DNA of 64,000 bases from positions 186,001 through 250,000 of the forward strand of contig NZ_JAGDYT010000001.1 in the NCBI RefSeq assembly GCF_049116555.1, read 5' to 3'. Origin of the DNA: Maricaulis maris_C (GTDB taxonomy: Bacteria > Pseudomonadota > Alphaproteobacteria > Caulobacterales > Maricaulaceae). Of the stretch, positions 56,278 to 64,000 are shown piece by piece. Position 1 is the stretch's first letter, and every line of letters begins with the position of its first letter. The notes beneath the pieces are model-generated. The model was not told the origin of the DNA and did no database searches. It saw only the letters and a program-made list of their open reading frames with translations. Position numbers and translations under genes: made by a program.

Positions 56278-58176
56278 ATGCGTATAAAATCCTGGCACCA
56301 GCTTTGTCTGGCCGCCTCATGCCTTGGCTTTCCGGTCTCGGCATTCGCTCAGACGAGCGACGAATCCGAGATCATTTACATCACTGCGGCGCGGATTGCG
56401 TTGCCGGCCGATCAAGCCACTTCGAGCATCACGCTTCTGGATGCCGACCTGCTCGAGGCGCGTTCGGCGAGCTTTGCGGCGGACGCGCTGCGGGCCGTGC
56501 CCGGGCTCGCTGTATCGCGCTCCGGTGCGCCCGGCTCCTTGACGCAGATCCGGGCTCGCGGCTCGGAAGCCAATCATGTCCTCGTCCTGATCGATGGCGT
56601 CGAAGCCTCCAACCCCTTTACCGGCGAGGCTGATTTCTCGCACTACGCATTCGATGACCTGGCCTCGATCGAGGTCGCGCGAGGCGAGCAATCCGCGCTC
56701 TGGGGTGCCGATGCGATCGGCGGCGTCATTCGACTCAATTCCCGGCGGCCGCAAAACCGTCTTGACCTCGGAGCCCGCCTTGAAGGCGGGAGTTTCGACA
56801 CGCGGCGCCTGAGCGTTCAGGTCGGTGGCGAGATCGGGGATCATTGGCTGTCCGGCAGTGCCAGCGACTATCGAAGCGACGGCATTGATGTCGCTGGCCT
56901 TGGTGGCGAGCGGGACGGTTACGCCAACACGGTCATTTCACTGTCGGGCGGCTTCCATATCCGCGAAGGTTGGCAGCTGGAGGGCACGGCGCGCCGCATC
57001 GCAAGCGAAAGTGAATACGATAGTGATACTGATTTTGATGGTCGGCTCGACAATGTTGATCTGCGCACAGACGGGGACACTGTTCTGGCGCGGTTGGCCC
57101 TGCTGGGTGAGCAGCAATGGCGGGATGTCGGGGTCAGTCATGAAGTTGCACTTCAACTCACCGATGACACCTCGCGCTCCCGGTTCTCGGGCGCGCAGAC
57201 GTCGCGTGCCCTGGGGCAACGCCTTCAGGTCCACTACGAGGTGACCGGGATTTGGGAGACCGGCCCCTATCAGCACCGTCTTACCGGTCTCGTCGAGCAT
57301 GACCAGGACCGTCTGAAATCCTTTTCGGGTGGGGGTGCCGGTTCCAATCAGACGCGTCGTCTCGAAGCCGATGCGCTGGCGTTTGACTATGGCCTGTCGC
57401 GCGGCGCCTTCGATGTAACAGGCTCTGCCCGGCATGACGTCCACTCCCTGTTCGCGGACTCGACGACATGGCGGGTAGGTGCCGGATGGGATTTTGATTC
57501 GGTCGGTGGCCGTTTGCGGGCCAATTTTGGCGAGGCGGTGAAGAATCCCGGCATCTATGAGCTATTTGGTTTCTTCCCTGACTTCTTTACCGGAAATCCA
57601 GACCTGGCACCGGAAGCGTCCCGCGGTTGGGAAGTCGCCTGGGATCAGAACCTGCTTGCGGGCGCGGCGAGCGTCTCGGTCGTCTATTTCAGCTCCGAGC
57701 TGGAGAATGAAATCTATACCGACTTCGGCGCTTTTCCGGCGACGGCGCTGAATGCGGCTACCCGCTCGGATCGGCGAGGTGTGGAAATGTCGGCCGCGTG
57801 GGATATTGACCCGGCCTGGTCGCTCTTCGCCTCGGTCAGCCTGCTGGACAGTGAGGAAAGCGGGGTCGCGGAAATCCGCCGCCCGGAACGCCTGGCCTCG
57901 CTGACCCTGTCCTGGGCGCCGATAGACGGTCCGTTCTCGGCATCGGCGACGCTCGACCATACCGGTGATCAGACCGACACCGATTTCGGAACTTTCCAGC
58001 CGGTCCAGCTGAACGCCTATTCGCTTGTGGGCGGCCAGGTCGGATGGGAGGTCCGTGAGGGCGTCGAAATCTATGCCCGCGGGGAAAACCTGCTCGATGA
58101 GGAGTATCAGGATGTCTTCGGCTATCACACGCCGGGTCGCGGCTTGTATCTCGGCCTGCGTCTCGCTCATCGCTAG
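56278..58176 (+). CDS. btuB: TonB-dependent vitamin B12 receptor BtuB
   Basis: The 632-residue outer-membrane receptor has a signal peptide (RIKSWHQLCLAASCLGFPVSAFAQ), a TonB box/plug (about 30-150; DESEIIYITAARIALPADQATSSITLLDADLLEARSASFAADALRAVPGLAVSR, IRARGSEANHVLVLIDGVEASNPFTGEADF, WGADAIGGVIRLNSRRPQ) and a 22-strand barrel ending in LYLGLRLAHR with a terminal aromatic-rich pattern. It imports cobalamin using energy from TonB. GGAG lies nine bases before ATG 56278. The upstream cobalamin riboswitch and following btuFCD make the role clear. Confidence 0.94.
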   Translation: MRIKSWHQLCLAASCLGFPVSAFAQTSDESEIIYITAARIALPADQATSSITLLDADLLEARSASFAADALRAVPGLAVSRSGAPGSLTQIRARGSEANHVLVLIDGVEASNPFTGEADFSHYAFDDLASIEVARGEQSALWGADAIGGVIRLNSRRPQNRLDLGARLEGGSFDTRRLSVQVGGEIGDHWLSGSASDYRSDGIDVAGLGGERDGYANTVISLSGGFHIREGWQLEGTARRIASESEYDSDTDFDGRLDNVDLRTDGDTVLARLALLGEQQWRDVGVSHEVALQLTDDTSRSRFSGAQTSRALGQRLQVHYEVTGIWETGPYQHRLTGLVEHDQDRLKSFSGGGAGSNQTRRLEADALAFDYGLSRGAFDVTGSARHDVHSLFADSTTWRVGAGWDFDSVGGRLRANFGEAVKNPGIYELFGFFPDFFTGNPDLAPEASRGWEVAWDQNLLAGAASVSVVYFSSELENEIYTDFGAFPATALNAATRSDRRGVEMSAAWDIDPAWSLFASVSLLDSEESGVAEIRRPERLASLTLSWAPIDGPFSASATLDHTGDQTDTDFGTFQPVQLNAYSLVGGQVGWEVREGVEIYARGENLLDEEYQDVFGYHTPGRGLYLGLRLAHR

Positions 58177-58978
58177 TCCGGCCCTGGCTGAGGAAGGGGC
58201 GGTGCCGCAAGGCGGCATCGCCTCGACTTCGCTATGCGCGGACGCCTACGTTCTGGCCCTGGCACCGGAAGACGGGATCACCGCCCTGTCCTGGCAGGTA
58301 GACCAATCGGTCTCGGCGGCGCCACCGTGGTCGCGCGCCTTGCCCCGGGCGTGGCCGGATGCAGCGCGCCTGCTTGAGCTTTCGCCTCAACTGACCGTGT
58401 TCGGCACGGGCGAAGGAGGGCGCACGGCTCGGCTGCTCGACCGCGCCGGCTACGACTCTGTCGAGCTTGCTTGGGCCGACGATTTTGGGGGTGTGCGCAA
58501 TAATCTGATCGCGCTTGGCGCAGCCAGTTCCCGCGAACGCGAAGCCGATCTTGCGATCTCCGAAATCGACCAGCGTCTCGCGCGCCTGGCCGAGCGGGCG
58601 GAGGAGCGGCCGCGCCAGCCCCGCATGGTTTATCTGAGTGTGTCGGGTGGTTCTGCCGGTGCCGGAACTTATATCGATGCGGCGATCAACGCCGCAGGCG
58701 GCATCAATGTGATGGCCGAGCGGGGAGCAACTGGCTGGACGCGGTCCGACCCGGAACTGGCGCTGGGGCTACAGGCCGATATCGTCCTCACCAGCTTCTT
58801 TGTCGACGGCTATGCCAGTACCTTCAATCGCGCCCGCCGGCATACAGCTTACCGGCGACTGCTGGACCATCCGGACCGTGCTGAAATTCCTGCCGGCGTG
58901 TGGCCGTGCGCAAGCCCGCGCCTGATCGATGCAGCGGAGTTGATTGCCGATGCGATTGACGCCTGGGAGCGCGACTGA
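58112..58978 (+). CDS. btuF: Cobalamin ABC transporter substrate-binding protein BtuF
   Basis: The 288-residue periplasmic binding protein has a signal peptide (SSAITRRVAACISACVSLIASPALA) and the class III folds of BtuF: ASTSLCADAYVLALAPEDGITALSWQVDQ (about 35-63), TVFGTGEGG and GYASTFNRARRHTAYRRL. It binds B12 and hands it to BtuCD. ATG 58112 has AGGAG seven bases upstream; it lies inside the btuB 3' end, giving a 65-base overlap in another frame. The signal peptide therefore overlaps the receptor's last strand. Confidence 0.85.
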   Translation: MSSAITRRVAACISACVSLIASPALAEEGAVPQGGIASTSLCADAYVLALAPEDGITALSWQVDQSVSAAPPWSRALPRAWPDAARLLELSPQLTVFGTGEGGRTARLLDRAGYDSVELAWADDFGGVRNNLIALGAASSREREADLAISEIDQRLARLAERAEERPRQPRMVYLSVSGGSAGAGTYIDAAINAAGGINVMAERGATGWTRSDPELALGLQADIVLTSFFVDGYASTFNRARRHTAYRRLLDHPDRAEIPAGVWPCASPRLIDAAELIADAIDAWERD

Positions 58979-59958
58979 TGACACCTCTCAGGCTCAACCT
59001 CCTTCTTGCGGTGATCCTCACCCTGGTTTCCGCGATCGCCCTGTTTGCCGGAAGCGGCGGCGCCGGTCCGGCGGCGCTGATCGCTCCCGATGATGCGCTC
59101 GGCAGTCTGGTGCTGCGTGAACTACGCCTGCCGCGGGTCCTGCTCGGCATACTCGTGGGTGCGGGGCTTGGTGCCTCGGGTGCTGCCTTGCAGGGTTTTT
59201 TCCGTAATCCGCTGGCCGATCCCGGCGTTGTCGGCGTGTCGGCCAGTGCGGGGCTCGGTGCGGTCATCTGTCTTTATTTCGGCCTCTCGTCGCTTTTCGC
59301 GCTGGCCCTGCCTGTGGCGGGTGTCATCGGTGCGGCGCTCGGCGTTCTCGCCCTGTTTGCGATTGCCGGGCGCGGTGCCAGCGCAACCACGCTCATTCTC
59401 GCCGGTGTTGCGGTCAATGCGACGGCCGGGGCGGTCACCGCCTTGCTGATGAATCTGGCACCAAACCCCTGGGCGCTGGCCGAGATCGCCTATTGGCTCA
59501 TGGGATCGCTCGGCGATGCCAGCTGGACCGAGGTTGGTTTCGCGGCGCCGGTCATTCTCACTGGTCTGATGGTCCTGGTGCCGTTGGCGCGCGGGCTCGA
59601 TGCGCTGGGATTGGGTGAGGAAACCGCCCGCTCGCTGGGAATTGGTCTGGGTCGACTGAAGCTTGCGGTCGTGCTGGGGACAGCCCTGGCGGTCGGCGGA
59701 GGGGTGGCGGTTGCCGGTGCGATCGGCTTCGTCGGCCTCGTCGTGCCGCATGTCCTGCGGCCGTTTGTAGCCTGGCGAGCCGGCGCATTGATCCTGCCCT
59801 CGGCCCTGGGCGGCGCGGTTCTGATTGTCCTGGCCGATCTGGCGACCCGTCTGCTGTCGGGTCCCGGCATTCCTCTCTATCTCGGTGTCCTGACAGCTTT
59901 GATCGGTGCGCCTTTCTTCCTCTGGCTTGTCCGTCATACGCAAAGGCGCGCACCATGA
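58978..59958 (+). CDS. btuC: Cobalamin ABC permease BtuC
   Basis: The 326-residue FecCD-family permease has about ten helices and the signature LGIGLGRLKLAVVLGTALAVGGGVAVAGAIGFVGLVVPHVLRPFV (about 219-263), the loop that contacts the ATPase. It starts by a one-base overlap with the btuF stop (TGATG). It forms the membrane channel of the B12 importer. Confidence 0.92.
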   Translation: MTPLRLNLLLAVILTLVSAIALFAGSGGAGPAALIAPDDALGSLVLRELRLPRVLLGILVGAGLGASGAALQGFFRNPLADPGVVGVSASAGLGAVICLYFGLSSLFALALPVAGVIGAALGVLALFAIAGRGASATTLILAGVAVNATAGAVTALLMNLAPNPWALAEIAYWLMGSLGDASWTEVGFAAPVILTGLMVLVPLARGLDALGLGEETARSLGIGLGRLKLAVVLGTALAVGGGVAVAGAIGFVGLVVPHVLRPFVAWRAGALILPSALGGAVLIVLADLATRLLSGPGIPLYLGVLTALIGAPFFLWLVRHTQRRAP

Positions 59959-60725
59959 CCCGTCTCATCCTTGATGCGGTTTCCTATCAGCCGGGGCGAG
60001 AGACCCTGTTTGATGACGTTTCGCTATCGTTTGAGGGAAATGGATTGGTCGCGCTGGTCGGTCCCAACGGGGTGGGAAAATCCAGCCTCCTGCGTTTGCT
60101 CGCCGGACTGGTGGAACCCGCGCAAGGGCGCGTGGCGCATGACGGGCACGCGCTCGCCGATCTGACAGATCGTGACCGCGCGCAGGCCATCGCCTATCTC
60201 CCGCCCGACGGGCGCGCGGCCTGGCCGATCGAGGTGCGTCGCCTGGTGGCGCTTGGCCGTATCCCGCATCTCAAACCCCTGCGCAGCCTGACGGAGGCGG
60301 ACCGGGCGGCTGTTGATCAGGCGCTTGCGAAAACGGAAGCCGCGCATTTGGCTGACCGGCGTTTTGATACGCTGTCATCGGGCGAGCAGGCGCGGGTGCT
60401 TCTCGCTCGGACGCTGTGTGTAGGCGCAGGCATTATCCTGCTCGACGAGCCGACCGCCGCTCTTGATGTGCGTCACCAGCTCGGCGTGCTGGATATTCTG
60501 GCGGCTGAGGCCGCGCAGGGCGCGCTCGTGATTGTCTCGCTGCATGCGCTCGAGTTGGCCGCGAGGCGGGCAGACCGGGTGATCGTGCTTGATCACGGAC
60601 AGGTGCGCGCAGACGGGACGCCTGACCGCGCGCTGAGGCCGGAGGTATTGTCAGAGATATTTGGCGTTCACGCCCCTGATGGCCTTGCGGTCGGCGGATT
60701 GCGGTTGGCCGGTCCCGCTAGCTGA
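59955..60725 (+). CDS. btuD: Cobalamin ABC ATPase BtuD
   Basis: The 256-residue ATPase has Walker A GPNGVGKS (about 37), LSSGEQARVLLARTLCVGA (about 139), Walker B IILLDEPTAALD and the switch His in VSLHALELAA. It overlaps btuC by four bases (ATGA). It energises BtuC-mediated import. Its stop overlaps the convergent mrp gene by eight bases. Confidence 0.93.
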   Translation: MTRLILDAVSYQPGRETLFDDVSLSFEGNGLVALVGPNGVGKSSLLRLLAGLVEPAQGRVAHDGHALADLTDRDRAQAIAYLPPDGRAAWPIEVRRLVALGRIPHLKPLRSLTEADRAAVDQALAKTEAAHLADRRFDTLSSGEQARVLLARTLCVGAGIILLDEPTAALDVRHQLGVLDILAAEAAQGALVIVSLHALELAARRADRVIVLDHGQVRADGTPDRALRPEVLSEIFGVHAPDGLAVGGLRLAGPAS

Positions 60726-61809
60726 GAACGATCTCCGGAGCCGGCTTGTTGGCCTGCTCGGCAGCCTCGAGGGCAGCCAGTGCCGCCTTGCGGAAAGCCT
60801 TGCCGACCGGGCCGTCATCAAGGGCGGCGGGTTCTCCGGCATCAGAGCGGGCGCGCAATTCCGGGTGCAGCGGGATGTCGCCGAGATAAGTCAGACCCAT
60901 GCGCTCGGCCTCGGCGCGGGCACCGCCTTCGCCGAAGATATGGCTGCTCTCGCCGCAATGCGGGCACAGGAAGACGCTCATGTTCTCGATCATGCCCAGC
61001 AGGGGGACATGGGTCTGCTCGAACAGGCTCATTGCCTTGCGGGCATCGTCCAGCGCGAGGTCTTGCGGGGTGGAGACGATGACCGCGCCATCCACCGGCA
61101 TGTCCTGGGCGATGGCGAGCTGGGCATCGCCGGTGCCCGGCGGCATGTCGATGATCAGCACGTCAGGCTGGCCCCAATCGGTGTCCATCATGAATTGCCG
61201 GATCGCGCCCTGGACCATGGGGCCGCGCCAGACCACGGCGGCGCCGGGTTTGACCACAAACCCCATGGACACCAGCTTGACGCCATGGGCCTCGATCGGC
61301 TGCACGCCGGCATCGGTTTTGCGCAGGCCGGGGACGTCATTCTTCCCGAACAGGCGCGGCGCAGAAGGGCCGTAGATGTCGGCATCCAGCAGGCCGACCT
61401 TCAGGCCTTCGCGGGCGAGGGCAACGGCGAGATTGGCGGCGATCGTCGACTTGCCGACACCGCCCTTGCCGGAGGCGACCGCGATAATGCGCTTGGCCGG
61501 CTTTTTGCCGGGGGAGGTCGCGGCCTGTTTGGGTGCGGGTCGCCCGGCAGGCTTGGCAGACTGGCCATCGCGGTGAGCGGTCATCACGACCCGCGCCCGA
61601 TCAATGCCGTCCAGCGCCGTAACAGCGGCTTCGATCTGCGGCTGCAGGCGATCGAGATCGGGCGAGCCGGCGACCGGTGGCTTGACGATGATGGTGGCTG
61701 TCTCGCCAGCGATACCGGCCGCTTCAATCCGTCCGGCATCGATCAGGTCTCGCCCGGATTGCTGTTCGGTGATCGTCTTGAGCGCGTCGCGCAGCCGGTC
61801 TTCCATCAC
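60718..61809 (-). CDS. apbC: Mrp/ApbC-type Fe-S cluster carrier
   Basis: The 363-residue P-loop protein has an N-terminal MIP18/DUF59-like domain (about 1-80), then VASGKGGVGKSTIAANLAVALA (about 110-130), IIDMPPGTGDAQL and a CPHCGE (about 274) Fe-S ligand pair. The family loads Fe-S clusters onto client proteins in the cytoplasm. The length is usual. It is convergent with btuD. Confidence 0.94.
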   Translation of the reverse strand: MMEDRLRDALKTITEQQSGRDLIDAGRIEAAGIAGETATIIVKPPVAGSPDLDRLQPQIEAAVTALDGIDRARVVMTAHRDGQSAKPAGRPAPKQAATSPGKKPAKRIIAVASGKGGVGKSTIAANLAVALAREGLKVGLLDADIYGPSAPRLFGKNDVPGLRKTDAGVQPIEAHGVKLVSMGFVVKPGAAVVWRGPMVQGAIRQFMMDTDWGQPDVLIIDMPPGTGDAQLAIAQDMPVDGAVIVSTPQDLALDDARKAMSLFEQTHVPLLGMIENMSVFLCPHCGESSHIFGEGGARAEAERMGLTYLGDIPLHPELRARSDAGEPAALDDGPVGKAFRKAALAALEAAEQANKPAPEIVLS

Positions 61810-61887
61810 TCTCTCCCTTGTCGTCTGTGAGAGATAGCGAGGCCGACGGGACAGGGGTAGGGCGCACGCGCAGTTCCCGCTGACGGG

Positions 61888-62799
61888 TCAGCTCGTGGAC
61901 ATCGGTGTATGGACAAAGGGGCGATGCATGACGAGGCCGGCGAGGAAATCCGCATCCTCCTCGCGATAGCGGGCTTCCCACTCATCCGTCCGCGACGTGC
62001 CGACGCGTTCGATCGGACTCGCTTTCACGGTCGGTGTCTCAGGCAATCCGAGTGCATTCGAGAAGAGTCGCACGGCGCGTTCCGGACGGGCCGTAATGTC
62101 CTCATAGTACAGGCGGATCGGTTCAATCCCGATGCGTCCGAATTCGCGCTCCCATTTCAATTCTTCATCCTGCAGGAATTTGATCCAGTTGCGCAGCGCG
62201 GGCGTGTCATACAGCACGGCATCACGAACTTTGCGGGCATCATCGCTCATCTGGAAGGAGTGCAGGACGCCGGATTGATGGGCGACGTGCATGGAAATGG
62301 CCTGGCGCACAATGTTGCGGCGACGCAGATAGAAATAGGTCCAGCTTGGGTCCAGCACGTCATGACGGCGGGTCGCCTGGCGGCCCCAGGTCAGATGGGC
62401 GAGTGCCAGTTCGATACCGCTGACGCCGTTCTTCGACGCATAGCGCGCCATGATCCGGCGAAACAGCGTGTCCCAGTCTCCGGAACCGGTTTGGCGCGCC
62501 TGGTCTTCGGCCAGCGGGACCGCGAGCCATTCATTCGGAAAGCCGAATTGTTCAGACGCTTTCAGGAGATGCGTAAGAAATGTACTGCCTGAACGTGGAA
62601 CCAGACAGATCGCGTAGGAACGCTTGATCTCCACAGTGTCCAGCTTGAGCGGGTCGCCACCCTGGTCCGCGCCTTCGGCCGCCAGATAGGTGAACATCTC
62701 ACTCATGGTCTGATACGGCAGGTCGGCGGTCTCGGGGATCAGCGGCGACTGTGCAGCGCTGCTGATGCGGCCGGGAGAAGGCGGGTTGGCTTGTGTCAT
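61888..62799 (-). CDS. Stf0-type sulfotransferase
   Basis: The 303-residue protein has the Stf0 pattern: YAICLVPRSGSTFLTHLL (about 50-67; RSGS binds the 3'-phosphate of PAPS), FGFPNEWL, a middle GVSGIELALAHLTWGRQ and YFYLRRRNIVRQAISMHVAHQSG (about 160-182; Arg and His of the active site). Related enzymes sulfate trehalose or sugar lipids. It lies beside a tRNA gene, an occasional site of transfer, but its composition looks like its neighbours. Confidence 0.88.
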   Translation of the reverse strand: MTQANPPSPGRISSAAQSPLIPETADLPYQTMSEMFTYLAAEGADQGGDPLKLDTVEIKRSYAICLVPRSGSTFLTHLLKASEQFGFPNEWLAVPLAEDQARQTGSGDWDTLFRRIMARYASKNGVSGIELALAHLTWGRQATRRHDVLDPSWTYFYLRRRNIVRQAISMHVAHQSGVLHSFQMSDDARKVRDAVLYDTPALRNWIKFLQDEELKWEREFGRIGIEPIRLYYEDITARPERAVRLFSNALGLPETPTVKASPIERVGTSRTDEWEARYREEDADFLAGLVMHRPFVHTPMSTS

Positions 62800-62816
62800 G
62801 AAAACCTGAGACTTGA

Positions 62817-62891
62817 TGGTGGGCGATACTGGGATTGAACCAGTGACCCCTTCGATGTCAACGAAGTGCTCTCCCGCTGAGCTAATCGCCC
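62817..62891 (-). tRNA. tRNA-Val (GAC)
   Basis: The minus strand folds as a 7-base acceptor stem (GGGCGAT with ATCGCCC), D-loop AGCTCAGCGGGAGAGC, anticodon stem CTTCG-TTGACAT-CGAAG with anticodon GAC, and T-arm CTGGTTCAATCCCAG. The 3' CCA is encoded. It reads valine GUC/GUU codons. Confidence 0.95.
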
Positions 62892-63214
62892 ATCCGTCTC
62901 AAGAGAGCCGGGGTTCTAACCCCACCTTCCGCGGAGCGCAAGCCGTCTCTCGCACCCGAGTTGCAGACCGGCCGGAATTCCCGTCCAACCCTGCGCGCAA
63001 ACGCGGGAAGGCGCTGCATGGCCGAAGCGTTTCATGGGTCTGACCAGCCTATGACTTTTTTGCAACAATTGAGACAGAAATGCGGCGATGCCGCGACTCC
63101 TGCTTTCATCCCCAACCCCGCTCCGACATAGTCCAGATAGGTAGGGTTTAACCCAGCCATCCTGAGATCTGCGCCAAAGCGGATCCGGGAGACACGTAAC
63201 AAAGGGGTACAATC
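62892..63214. other. Gene-free leader of the TonB receptor
   Basis: This 323-base gap holds no supported gene. It carries the promoter and leader of the following receptor gene, a T-rich run (GACTTTTTTGCAACAATTGAG near 63052) and a small palindrome GGGTTTAACCC (63144-63154). AAAGGGG near 63201 is the ribosome site for the GTG at 63215. Confidence 0.6.
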
Positions 63215-64000
63215 GTGAGCAATATTTGGGATCGGGAGCGTCTTCTGCGCTCCACCATCCTCGCTGGCTTTGCTGCCGCCGGTCTGACCATCTCGCCGGC
63301 CTACGCTCAAGACCAGGACGAGGACGAAGACGAGCAGGCTGAAGAATCCAGTGATGATACCATCGTCATCACCGGTTCTCGTATCCGTCGTGATGCGTTC
63401 AGCTCGCCGGCTCCGCTTCAGGTCATCGACAGTGAAGAAATCCGTGACGCCGGTCTGATCGACGCCGCGCAAATTCTTCAGACGTCATCCGTGGCCCAGG
63501 GCGTCCAGCTCGACAACGCCATCGCCGGTGCCTTCGTCACCGACGCCGGCCCGGGCTCCAACACCATCACGCTGCGTGGTCTTAATCCTGACCAGACGCT
63601 GCTGCTGATCAACGGCCGTCGTGTCGCTCCGTCGGGCGTTGAAGGCGCTCCGTCGCTGCCGAACCTCGACATCATTCCGACCGACGCCATCGCGCGCGTC
63701 GACATCCTGCTGGATGGTGCGTCTTCGGTTTACGGTTCTGACGCCGTTGCTGGCGTGGTCAACGTCATCCTGAACGACTCGTTCGATGGCTTCCGCGTTG
63801 GTGCCGTGACGTCCACGCCGGAAGAATCCGGTGGTGGCTCGCACCGCTGGAACATGACGATGGGCGATTCTTCCGAGAACGGCCGTTTCATGTTCGCCAT
63901 GGAATACTTCCATCAGCAGCGCCTGCAGGTTCAGGATCGTGACTACAACTACGATCCGACCGATGGCCTGTATTGCTCGCGCGACATTGAGATCGCGGCT
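63215..64000 (+). CDS. TonB-dependent receptor, 3' end beyond the window
   Basis: The frame is open from GTG 63215 to the last base (262 codons seen). It begins with a signal peptide (LLRSTILAGFAAAGLTISPAYAQ), then an acidic stretch (DQDEDEDEQAEESSDDT), TonB box/plug DTIVITGSRIRRDAFSSPAPLQVIDSEEI, AQILQTSSVAQGVQ, NTITLRGLNPDQTLLLINGRRVAPSG, SSVYGSDAVAGVVNVIL and the first barrel strands. It belongs to the large family of long plug-type receptors found in Caulobacterales. The ligand is unknown. Confidence 0.92.
   Translation, partial: MSNIWDRERLLRSTILAGFAAAGLTISPAYAQDQDEDEDEQAEESSDDTIVITGSRIRRDAFSSPAPLQVIDSEEIRDAGLIDAAQILQTSSVAQGVQLDNAIAGAFVTDAGPGSNTITLRGLNPDQTLLLINGRRVAPSGVEGAPSLPNLDIIPTDAIARVDILLDGASSVYGSDAVAGVVNVILNDSFDGFRVGAVTSTPEESGGGSHRWNMTMGDSSENGRFMFAMEYFHQQRLQVQDRDYNYDPTDGLYCSRDIEIAA

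Noticed and set aside
63052..63132. A 26-codon frame (ATG near 63052) in the leader of the TonB receptor
   Set aside because: It has no ribosome site, no known pattern and a composition like random sequence.
63032..63913. Two minus-strand frames (63032-63472 and 63485-63913)
   Set aside because: They are antisense to the open TonB receptor frame, which has a signal peptide and plug motifs.
1..64000. CRISPR arrays, rRNA genes, prophage or insertion sequences
   Set aside because: I saw no evenly spaced short direct repeats, no rRNA sequence and no transposase, integrase or phage structural gene.

Overview
The window is GC-rich, gene-dense alphaproteobacterial chromosome and looks like a stalked, Caulobacter-related organism; Maricaulis is my best guess. 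The evidence is the gene set: a DUF1465/RcdA-type CtrA-proteolysis adaptor, TrcR (DUF1013), GapR (DUF2312) and a TacA-like sigma-54 response regulator. COQ9 is divergent from rpsU, as is usual in this class. motA stands alone, there are TonB receptors, and several promoters fit the Caulobacter TTGAC(gS)-N(10-14)-GCTANAWC pattern. No rRNA, CRISPR array, phage or insertion sequence is visible. Most long antisense reading frames are GC-driven shadows.

Layout. 1-4.7 kb: an odd ribbon-helix-helix/exported fusion, an azoreductase, an ExbB/OmpA stator-like pair, two kinds of palindromic repeat and a CcdAB toxin-antitoxin pair. 4.8-8.8 kb: rpmE, rcdA, a DUF1192 protein, a quinone oxidoreductase, trcR with a structured leader, and a short-chain dehydrogenase. 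8.9-16.4 kb: TPR protein, two DUF465 proteins, ubiX, diguanylate cyclase, purEK, metallophosphatase, alternative oxidase, COQ9 and rpsU. 16.4-22.5 kb: an ABC-2 exporter, DinB, DksA-like, 2OG-Fe(II) oxygenase, DUF4269 protein and methyltransferase, ending in the second copy of the palindromic repeat. 22.5-26.4 kb: a split proton-translocating transhydrogenase operon (pntA1, a small membrane protein, pntA2, pntB), a cox subunit IV-like gene upstream and an 11-residue-repeat protein downstream.

26.6-42 kb: a membrane protein/DesK-DesR operon, hydrolases, a CPBP protease, a tacA-like regulator, gapR, a MASE1-CHASE-PAS histidine kinase with its receiver partner, and two acyl-CoA dehydrogenases. 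42-52 kb: HAD hydrolase, rpmJ, dienelactone hydrolase, iron alcohol dehydrogenase, a tight operon of two DUF1194 von Willebrand-like proteins plus an MltB transglycosylase, a hybrid kinase, an MFS pump and motA. 52-64 kb: mnmC, a WecG-type glycosyltransferase, a cobalamin riboswitch driving btuB-btuF-btuC-btuD, an Mrp Fe-S carrier, an Stf0 sulfotransferase, tRNA-Val(GAC) and the start of a TonB receptor that runs off the end.

Themes: redox and quinone metabolism (azoreductase, QOR, UbiX, COQ9, alternative oxidase, transhydrogenase), cell-cycle control (RcdA, TrcR, GapR, TacA) and envelope functions. The least explained signals are the covarying palindromic repeat (3838-3976 and 21994-22133), the six-repeat SFPD protein (22535-22822), the DUF1194-DUF1194-MltB operon, the rpsU reading frame whose canonical start position is ATC, and the promoter-hairpin-terminator unit in front of trcR.
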